From Myxococcus stipitatus (GTDB taxonomy: Bacteria; Myxococcota; Myxococcia; Myxococcales; Myxococcaceae), in contig NZ_CP102770.1 of assembly GCF_038561935.1 (NCBI RefSeq), positions 2,170,001 through 2,234,000 on the forward strand: a stretch of 64,000 nt of DNA, in the 5' to 3' direction. The notes beneath the pieces are model-generated. The model did not search any database, was not told the origin of the DNA, and worked only from the letters and a program-made list of their open reading frames with translations. The first letter of the stretch is position 1; every line of letters starts with the position of its first letter. Position numbers and translations under genes: made by a program. Positions 54,130 to 63,900 of the stretch are shown one piece after another.

Positions 54130-54908
54130 TGCTCGCATCGACGCTCCGCGTCCTGCCCGTCCTCGCCCTGCTGGTTGCTCCCGTGCTGGCGGGGGCCGAA
54201 CCCACCGAGAAGCCATCTCCGGAGGAGGTCCTTCGCCGCATCGACGACCGCATGTCCTTCCAGAGTGACTACCGGGGGACGGTGCGGCTCCGGGAGCTGC
54301 GCAAGGACGGGACGGAGAACCTGATTGAGCTGGAGGTCTACCGGCGCGACACGTCCCGGGACCTGCTCATCTACGTCACCAAGCCGCGCCACCTGGCCGG
54401 CGGTGGCTACCTGCGCATGGGGCGCAACCTGTGGGAGTACGAGCCTTCGACGGGGCAGTGGCAGCGGACGACGCAGCGGGGAAACATCATCAGCACCGTG
54501 TCCTGTGAAGAGGACTTCGACCGCTCCCGGCTCGCGGAGAACTACGACGCGAAGGACGAGGGCGAGGACGTCGTGAAGGGCGTCACCTTCCGCAAGCTCC
54601 ACCTCACCGCGAAGGAAGGCGCGCAGCCCTCCTACCTCCAGTTGCGCATCTGGGTGGACCCGTCCTTCAACATCGTCAAGCGCGTGGGGTACGCGCCCTC
54701 GGGCCGCGTCCTGCGCACGGACATCATCCGCAGCTACCAGGCGGTGAAGGACCCCATCGCGGGCAAGGTCGTCTATCCGTACAAGGAAGTGCTGGAGGTC
54801 GAAGAGGCCTCGGGCTCGCAGTTCACCGTGCGCTACGACAACGTGACGCTCCAGCCCCTGAGCCCCAACATGTTCACCAAGACCTGGCTGGAGGGCCGCT
54901 TCCGCTGA
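54129..54908 (+). CDS. Outer-membrane lipoprotein-sorting (LolA-like) periplasmic protein
   Basis: 259 aa with an N-terminal signal peptide (VLPVLALLVAPVLAGA). The mature part is a LolA/LolB-like curved beta-sheet protein: SPEEVLRRIDDRMSFQSDYRGTV, WEYEPSTGQWQR and a C-terminal FTVRYDNVTLQPLSPNMF, as in the proteins called outer membrane lipoprotein-sorting protein. LolA-like proteins carry hydrophobic lipids or lipoproteins across the periplasm. It is coupled (TGATG) to two FtsX-like permeases, so the three probably form a lipid or lipoprotein export route from the inner membrane, with an ATPase encoded elsewhere. Confidence 0.88.
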   Translation: MLASTLRVLPVLALLVAPVLAGAEPTEKPSPEEVLRRIDDRMSFQSDYRGTVRLRELRKDGTENLIELEVYRRDTSRDLLIYVTKPRHLAGGGYLRMGRNLWEYEPSTGQWQRTTQRGNIISTVSCEEDFDRSRLAENYDAKDEGEDVVKGVTFRKLHLTAKEGAQPSYLQLRIWVDPSFNIVKRVGYAPSGRVLRTDIIRSYQAVKDPIAGKVVYPYKEVLEVEEASGSQFTVRYDNVTLQPLSPNMFTKTWLEGRFR

Positions 54909-54935
54909 CGCGCGGGAAGCCGTCCCTCCCTCGCC

Positions 54936-57900
54936 TCACTCCACCCGCTGGAGGAGCAGCCGCGCCAGCTCCTCGACGCGGGGCGCGCGCAGCAGGTCGG
55001 CGTGCTGGCCGGTGAGGCTCTCCAGGTCGAGCTGGGCCCGCGGCATGTAGCGGGTCCACCCCAGCGCCTCGTCGTGGAACTCCGTCAGCGTGGTGGTGCT
55101 GCGGATGATGAGCGGGCGCACGTGGCCGGGCGCCGTGATGTTCCACTTCGCGGCCTGCGGCGTCAGCACCTCGCCGAGCACCTTCCACATCCGCTGGAGG
55201 TCCGCGGCGCGCATGTGCGCGGAGAGCTGTCCCCGGGCGCGGCCCTGCTCGGCCAGCCACTCCCACTGCGCCTCGGGTGACAGGCCCTCCAGCAGCGCCG
55301 GCACGGACTCGTCGAGGACTCCGAGCTCCGCGGCGAGCCCCAGCACCGGCCCCTGCGTCAGCGAGGGCATGGACCCGCCGATGAGCTCCGACGTCAGCGT
55401 GTCCACCAACGCGAGCAGCTCCACCTGCTCCCCTTGCGCCTCCAGGTGCGCGGCGACGCCCAGGGCGGGATAGCCGCCATAGGAGAAGCCCACGAGCCGG
55501 TAGGGGCCGTGGGGCTGCACCGCGCGGATGTCGCGGGCGTACGTCGCCACGCGCTCCTCGAAGGACGCGAGTGGACGGTCCGGTGTCAGCGTCTCCGGGG
55601 CCTGGATGCCGTGGCAGGAGAAGCGCGGCTCCAGGAGGGGGACGAGCTCGCGGTAGTGATGAACCTCGCCGTCGCCTCCGTGGAAGAGGAAGAGCGGGGC
55701 CGCTGTCGGCGGAGTGTTCCGGCTCGCCAGGCGGACGACGCAGGAGCGCACCGACTCCTCCCGCAGGTAGTCCAGGATGGCATCCGCGGAGTCGCGCAGG
55801 ACGGGGTTCTGGAAGAGGACGGCCAGCGGGAGAGGCAGGCCGAACTCCTCCTCCAATCGCGCCAGCAGGCGCATCGCGAGGATGGAGTCACCTCCCGAGG
55901 TGAAGAAGTCGTCGCCGACGTCGACGTCGGGCTGCTCGAGCACTTCCTTCCAGAGGCGGTGCAGCACCATCTCCAGGGAGGAGCGGAAGGGCCGCTGCGA
56001 CGGCGGCGCGCTCCGTGCCTCCTCTTGGGGGGCTTGAGGCGGCGGCTCCTGCACGTCCCGCAACGCTTGCCTGTCCACCTTGCCGTTGGCGTTGATGGGC
56101 AGCCTCTCGAGCACCACGAAGCTCGCGGGCACCATGTACGAAGGCAGCTGCGCCGCGAGCTGCTCGCGCAGGGCCTCCGCCTTCACCGTGGCGGGCGCCT
56201 GGACGTAGGCGCGCAGGGACTGGACGCCCGCCGCCGTGGTGAGCGCGAGGACCACGGCCTCCTCGACTCCCGCGAAGCGCCGCAGGCACGTCTCGATTTC
56301 CGCCAGCTCGATGCGGAAGCCCCGGATCTTCACCTGGTGGTCCGCGCGTCCGAGGAACCGCAGGCGTCCATCCGGCAGCAGCCGCGCCAGGTCCCCCGTC
56401 CGGTACATGCGCGCCCCGGGCGCCTCGTGGAAGGGGTCGGGGATGAAGCGCTCGGCCGTGGCGTGCGGGGCTCCCAGGTAGCCTCGCGAGAGCGCCGCTC
56501 CGCCGATGTAGACGCCGCCGGGCTGGCCCGGGAGGACCGGCGCGAGGTCATCGTCCAGCAGGTAGATGCGCACGCCCGGGATGGGGCGGCCGATGGGGAA
56601 GGTGTCCGAGGTGCCCAGTCCCTCGGCGCCGGGGATGTCGCAGGTGGCGGAGGTGATGGTGCACTCCGTGGGGCCGTAGACGTTGACCCACGGCGCGTGC
56701 TCGCCGCCCACGCGCACCCACGCGTCATACGTCTCCCGCTTGAGCACGTCGCCTCCGGGGGCGAGCAGCCGCAGCCGGCGGGGAAGGCGCTGCCCCGAGG
56801 ACTCCATCTGGCGAATCCACTCCTCGATGTACGTGGGAGGGAGGCTGATGAGCGTGATGTCCGTCTCCTCCAGGTACGGCGTCATGGCGTGCGCGGGGAC
56901 CAGCCCGTTGCGCAGCACGACGGTGGCGCCCACGACGAGCGGGGGATAGAGGTCCTCGGCTGCGGCGTCGAAGGTGAGCGGCGCGAACTGGAGCATCCGG
57001 TCTCCGGCCCGCAGGCCGAAGCGCTTCACGATGGCCAGGTTGTGGTTCACCACCGAGCGGTGCTCCACCATCACCCCCTTGGGCTCACCCGTGGAGCCGG
57101 AGGTGAAGACGATGTACGCGACCTGTGCATCCGAGACGCCGCGGGGACCGGGGCCCACGTCTCGCGGCGGAGACTCGGGACAGGTCGGCACCGCCACATG
57201 GGGCACCAGCCACGCGTGGTCCTCCCAGACGTCCTCGTCCACCCACAGCCGATGGATGTCCGTGCGCTCCAGCACCGCGCGCTTGCGCGCCTCGGGCCAG
57301 TCCGCGTCGAGCGGGACGTACGTGCCGCCCGCCTTCAGGATGCCCAGCAGCACGGCCATGGCCTGCGTGGAGGGCTGCATCACCACCCCCACCCGCTCCT
57401 CGGGCAGGAGGCCTTGCTTCACCAGCTGGCGGGCGAGGAGGTTGGCGCGGGCGTTCAGCTCGGCGTAGCTCCACGTCGTCGAGCCGTGGGCCACGGCGGG
57501 GGCGTCGGGGGTGCGCCGCACCTGGGCCTCGAACAGCGTGTGGATGCAGGCCCCCGTGGGAATCTCCTGCGGCCCTCCGTCCAGCGCGGCGAGCACCTCG
57601 GCCCGCTGGCGGTCGGACAACATGGACAGGCGCGAGAGCGGGACATCCGGAGTCCGAAGGCAGGCGTGGACCCACTGCTCGAAGGAGCGCGCCATGCGCT
57701 CGCGCGACTCGGCGGTGAAGAGCGCGCTGTCGAAGGCGAGAATCCCCCCGAGCGCGCCGTGGGCGTCCTGAATCAGGCTGACCACCACGTCATACGCGGG
57801 GATGACGCCTTCGGTGTCCAGCTCCGACACGGAGAGCTGCTCCATGCGGAACGCGCTCGAGCTGTCCAGCATCACCAGCGCCTGCGCCAGCGCGGGGGCC

Positions 57901-60900
57901 GTGCGCGGGCCCTCTCGTGACACGGCGTCCGAGATGCTCTTGAAGGTGACCTCCTGATGGGCCGTCGCATGGGACACCACGCCCTGGACGCGCCGGAGCA
58001 GGGCCTGGAAGGACGGGTTGCCGGTGACGTCCGTGCACAGGGGCAGGACGTTGGCGAAGTAGCCCACCATCCGCTCCGTCTCCGGCAGGGTGCGTCCGGA
58101 GAAGGGCGAAGCCACCACGACATGTCCCTGGCCGCTGAGCCGGTGGAGCCATGACTGGACGAGCGCCAGCACGGCGGTGAAGGTGGAGACGCGCTCTCGA
58201 CGCGCCACCTCCTGGAGCGCCGCACCCAGCGAGGCGTTGAGCGCGACGCGGGTGGTCCGCATGTGGGCGTTGAGCGCGGGGGCTCGCCGAGGGAAGTCCA
58301 CGGGCAGGTCCAGGACCGGCGGCGCGTTCGCCAGTGCCTGCTTCCAGGACTCCAGCGATGCCGCCTCCTGGCGGTCGGCCTGCTCTCCGCGCTGTGCTGG
58401 GACGAGGTCCGCGTACTGGAGCGGAGCGGGCGCGAGCAGGCGCGTCTCACCGTCGAGCGCCGCGCGGTACGCGGCCGCGACTTCCTCCAGGAACACGCGC
58501 AGGCCCAGGCCATCACAGACGAGGTGGCTCACCGCGAGCAGCAAGGCATGCCGCGTGCCGGAGGAATCCAGGCGAAGCAGCTCGAAGCGATACAGCGGGC
58601 CTCGGGCCACGTCGAAGGGCTGCTGGTCCTGTCGCGACACGGCCGCGTGTGTCTCCGCGAGCGCCGCCTCGGGTGACAGGTGGGACAGGTCCACCCGCTC
58701 GAGCACGGAGCCGCTCGTGGGGCGCACGTGCACGTGGAGGGTTCCATGCTCATGGACGAACACGGTGCGCAGCGTCTGGTTGCGCTCCAGCGTCGCGGCG
58801 AGTGCCGCCTCCAGCGCGGCCTCTTGCAGCGGGCCCTCCAGCACGAAGGCCAGGTTGAGCACGTACGGGGGCGCGTCGGGCAACTGGAGCGCGTACCACA
58901 GGCGCTCCTGGACACGGGAGGCGAGCTGCGGCCCCGTCGTCGCACGGGGGGCACTCGTCGGCTCGACCTGGAGGCGCGGCGCCTTGTCGATGGCCTGCGC
59001 GAGCCCGGCCACCGTGGGCTGCGTGAAGAGCATGCTCAGCGGGAGCTGAACGCCCAGCTCCTTGCGCACCCGGGAGACGACTCGCGTCGCGCTCAACGAG
59101 TGGCCTCCGAGGGCGAAGAAGTCGGAGTCGCGCCACACCTGCTCCACGCCGAGGACCTCGCGGAAGAGCCGGGCCACGTGCTCCTCCGTGGGCCCTCGAG
59201 GTGGCTCGCCCGCGAGCTCCTCCTGCGCGGGCACGGGCTGGAGGGACAGGGCCCTGCGGTCCACCTTCCCATTGGGGTTGAGCGGCAGCGTCGCGAGCGC
59301 GACGAAGCGCGAGGGCAGCATGGCGGAGGGAAGCTTCTGGCTCAGGGCCTCGCGCAGCGCGGCGGGGGACTCGTGGCCGGGGGTGACGACCCAGGCGACC
59401 AGCTCCTTCTCGCCGGGGCGCGCCTCGCGCACCGTGACGGCGCATGCGCGAACGGAGGGCAGGGAGGACAGCGCGGCCTCCACCTCCGCCAGCTCGATGC
59501 GCACGCCGCGCACCTTCACCTGGAAGTCCGCGCGGGTGAGGAACTCCAGACACCCGTCGACGCGTCGACGTCCCAGGTCTCCGGTGCGATAGAGGCGCTC
59601 GCCCGGAGTCTCCGCGAAGGGGTGCGGGATGAAGCGGTCCGCCGTCAGGTCCGGACGGTGGCGGTAGCCTCGGCCCACGCCGACTCCGCCGAGGTAGAAC
59701 TCACCGACGACCCCTGGAGGCACGGGCTGCAGGGCCTCATCCAGGACGTGGACCTCCATGGCGCGCTTGGGCACGCCGATGGAGATGGTGCTCCCCTCCG
59801 GCGCGGCCTCCATCCAATGCAGCGTGGAGGCGTCCGAGCACTCCGCGGCGCCATAGCTGGGGACCAGCGGGACGCCGGGATGGCGCTCGAACCAGGCGCG
59901 GCACACGGCGGGAGGCATGGACTCGCCGCCGGTAATCATGCAGCGCAGCCGCGGAAGCTCGATGGCGCTGGCGACGGAGTCCTCCAGCAGCGCGTGAATC
60001 ATCGAGGGAACCAGGCCCACCACGGTGGCGCCATGCAGGGCCAGCTCCGTGGCGAGGCGCTGCGGGTCCCGGACGGACTCATCGGAGATGAGGAGCGTGG
60101 TGGCTCCGAGCGTCAGGGCTCCGAGCATCTGCCAGACGGAGATGTCGAAGCTGAGGGCCGCCGTCTGCGCGATGATGTCGCCTTCCCTCAGCCGGAGCCC
60201 GTCGACCATTCCGAGGATGTGATTGCGCAGGCCGCGATGGTGGACCATCACGCCCTTGGGCACACCCGTGGAGCCCGAGGTGAAGACGACATACGCCAGC
60301 GCCTCGGGAGAGGTCCGGTGTTCCAGTGCCCCCAGGTCCACGGGCGCCAAGGCATCGAGCGTCAGCACCTGGGGGCGCAGCTGCGCGGGGACCAGGGAGA
60401 GGACCTCCGCGAGCCTGGGCTCCGCGTGGCTTGTCGCGAGGACGAAGGGCGGCTGACTCTCCGCGAGCAATTGGGCCACGCGTGCCGGAGGCAGCCGCGC
60501 GTCCAGGGGCATGTGGGCCCCGCCCGCCCTGTGGATGGCGAGGACCGCGCGCACGAACGACTCATCGCGTGAGCCGAAGGCCGCGACCAGCTGGTCCTGT
60601 CCCACGCCCTGGGAGGCGAGGCGGTGAGCGGCCCGGCGGGTCCAGTCCTCCAGCGCGCGATAGGTCCACTGGCCTCCCTCGAAGGCCAGCGCGACGCGGT
60701 CCGGGACCCGCAGGGCCTGGGCCACGAAGTCTTCATGCACGCACGTCTCGGGCGGGGACGCGGGAGCGATGCGTCCCTGGCGCAGCGCTTCGTGGACCTC
60801 GTCGCCGGTCAGCAGGGGCAGCCGCGCGACGGCGGTCCCGGGTGCCTGAAGCGCGCCTTCCAACAGCTGGAGATAGTGGGTGAGCAGCCGCTCGATGGTG

Positions 60901-63900
60901 GCGGGCTCGAACAATCCCGTGCTGTATGTGATGGCGAACTCGAGGCCGTCCGCGACCTCCGTGGCTCCGAGGGTCAGGTCGAACGGGCTGGTCTTGTTGT
61001 CGACGAGCAGCTTGTGCGCGGTGAGGTCCGGGAACGCGCCTTCGAGCGGCGAGGCCAGCTCCCGGCCCATGTCGAACATGACCTGCACGAGCGGCATGTG
61101 GTCGGTGCCGCGCTCCACCTGGAGCGCCTGGACGACTCGCTCGAAGGGCGCGGCCTGATGGGAGAAGGCCTCCAGCGCGGTGGTCCTCACTTGCGACAGG
61201 AGGTCCGTGAACGTCAGGCCCGGGGTGAAGTGGCTGCGCAGGGCGACCGTGTTGATGAAGAGCCCGACGACGTCATCCATCGCGGGATGCGTGCGGCCCG
61301 AGACGGGGACGCCCACGCACAGCTCGTCCTGCCCGGAGTAGCGGTGGAGCAGCGCGGCGAAGGCGGCATGCAGCACCATGAACGGCGTCACCTGATGCTG
61401 ACGGCACAGCCGGGTCAGGGCCTGGGTCCGTGAGAGGGACAGCCGCCGGACGGTGCTGAGGGCACCCGCGTCACCGAGCACGGGCGGGCGAGGCTTGTCG
61501 AGCGGGAGCGAGAGCAGCGTGGGGGCCCCCGCGAGCTGCTGCTTCCAGTAGTCGAGGTGGGCCTCCTCATGGACCCGCACGGTCGGGAGTCGCTGCCACG
61601 CGGCCACGTCGGTCTGGGAGAGGGCGATGGGCGCGAAGTCCGGAGCCCGCCCTTCGTGGAGCGCGGCGCACGCCTGGGCCAGCTCGCGCAGGAGGAGGTC
61701 GAGGGAGAGCCCATCGACGAGGATGTGGTGCAGCACGAGCAGCAGGACGTGGTGCTCGGCGCCCAAGCGGAAGAGCCGGAAGTGATACAGCGGCCCTTGC
61801 GTGAGAGGCAGGAGGCGACGGGACTCCTCGCGCAGGCGGGCCCAGGGAATGGCGGGCGTGGCCCCTGGTGGTGACGTCACCTCCTCGAGGTGGAGGACCT
61901 GCGAGGGCACGGCGCTCAGCTGGAGCGTGAGGTGGTCCTCCTCCGAGGCGAAGTGCATGCGAAGGGTGTCATGCCGCTGGAGCAGGAGGCGGAGCGCGGC
62001 GTCCAGGGCCGTGACGTTGAGCGGGCCCCGGAACTCGATGGCCTCGGGGATGACATAGGCGCGCAGCCCGGGGAGCCACTGGTGGAGGAACCAGAGTCGC
62101 TCCTGCGCGAACGTGGGCTGGAGTGGCGCGTCGGGCGGCTGGCGCGAAGGCGAGGAGAGCGCGGGGAGCTGGGCGAATCGCTGCGACTCGATGAGCTGCG
62201 CGAGCGAGGCGATGGAGGGCGCGGAGAAGAAGGAGGAGAGGGAGAGGTCGACATTGAAGGCGTGGCGGATGCGGGAGACGAGGCGCGTGGCCGCGAGGGA
62301 GTGACCTCCGAGGGAGAAGAAGTCGGCGTCGCGAGAGAGGGAGTCCAGGCCGAGGACCTGGCTGAAGAGCAGGGCGAGCAGCTCCTCGGTGTGGCCGACA
62401 GGGGGCGAGAAGGAGCTCGCCGGGGAAGAGGGGAGCGGGAGGGCGGAGAGGGCGTTGCGGTCGACCTTGCCGGACGAGGAGAGGGGCAGCGCTTCGATGA
62501 GGCCGAAGTGCGAGGGGAGCATCGCCGCCGGGAGGTGGCGGGCGAGGGCCGTGCGAAGCGCGGCCAGGTCGACGGGCAGCGCGTCGGGGACGACGAAGGC
62601 GACGAGCTCCGTGTGCGGCGGCGCGAGGCGCGGGATGACGGCGCACTGGCGAACGCCGGGGAGGAGGCGCAGCGCGGCCTCGACTTCGGCGAGCTCGACG
62701 CGAACGCCGCGGACCTTGAGCTGGAGGTCGGAGCGGCCGATGAAGCCGAGGGTGCCGTCAGGGAGCCATCGTGCGAGGTCTCCCGTGCGGTAGAGGCGCG
62801 CGCCGGGAGTGGAGGAGAAGGGGTTGGGGAGGAAGCGCTCCGCGGTGAGGTGCGGGCTCGCGCGGTAGGCGCGCGCGAGGTTGGGGCCGGCGATGAAGAC
62901 CTCGCCCGGGACGCCGATGGGGACGGGCTGGAGCGAGCCGTCGAGCACGTAGAGCTGGCAGTGCCCCAAGGGGCTGCCGAGGCTGACGGGCCGCTCCGAC
63001 GCGTCCGCGGTGACGCAGAGGGTGGTCTCGATGGGCCCGTAGGTGTTGATGAGCCGCGTGTCGGTGAAGGCGAGCTGACGCACGAGTGCGTCGGGCAACA
63101 CCTCGCCACCGGAGATGAGTACGCGCAGGCGACGCAGGGCCTCGGGGGCGCCGGGCTCCTCGAACGCGGCGGCGAGCCCCGAGGGCGTGAGGGACACGTG
63201 GGTGATGCCGTGCTGGAGGATGTCGCGCCCCAGGTTGAGGGGGCCGACGGGCCGCATCACCACGCGAGCACCACGGGTGAGGCTGTAGAGCAGCTCCTCG
63301 AAGTGGATGTCGAAGGAGAGGCTGCTGGAGGCGGCCCATGTCGCGCCGGGCGAGGTGTCGTAGAGCGCGTCGAGCGCGGCGAAGCAGTGGAAGAGGTTGC
63401 GCTGCGTCAGCTCCACGCCCTTGGGCTCACCGGTGGAGCCGGAGGTGTAGAGGACGTAGGCGAGGTGGTCCAACCGCGCGGGAACAGGAGGTGCGAGGGG
63501 CGCGTCGCTCCGGGCGGCGTCCTCGGGCTGGACGAGGGGGATGTCGAGCGGAGCGCCGTCGAACATCGACGGGCGCGAGACGAGGAGGCGCGCGTCCGAC
63601 TTGCGGAGGAGTGAGGCGCGGCGCGCGGAGGGGTGCGCGGGCTCGAGCGGCAGACAGGTGGAGCCGCTCAGGTGGATGGCGAGCAGGGAGACGACGCAGT
63701 CGGCGGAGCGCTCCAGGCACAGGCCCACGACGCGCTCGGGCCCGGCGCCGAGCGCCGTCAGATGGGCGGCGAGGCGCGAGGCTTGGGCGAAGAGTCGAGC
63801 GAAGGTGAAGGCGCCTTCGGGAGCGACGAGTGCGATGGCGTCGGGCGTGCGCCCGGCGGAGGCGAGGAGGAGCGAGGCCAGGGTGGCTTCGCCGTCGAGT

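Noticed and set aside
61890..63614. 574-aa plus-strand frame opposite the NRPS
   Set aside because: Glu/Gly/Arg-rich antisense of the A1 and C2 domains; not coding.
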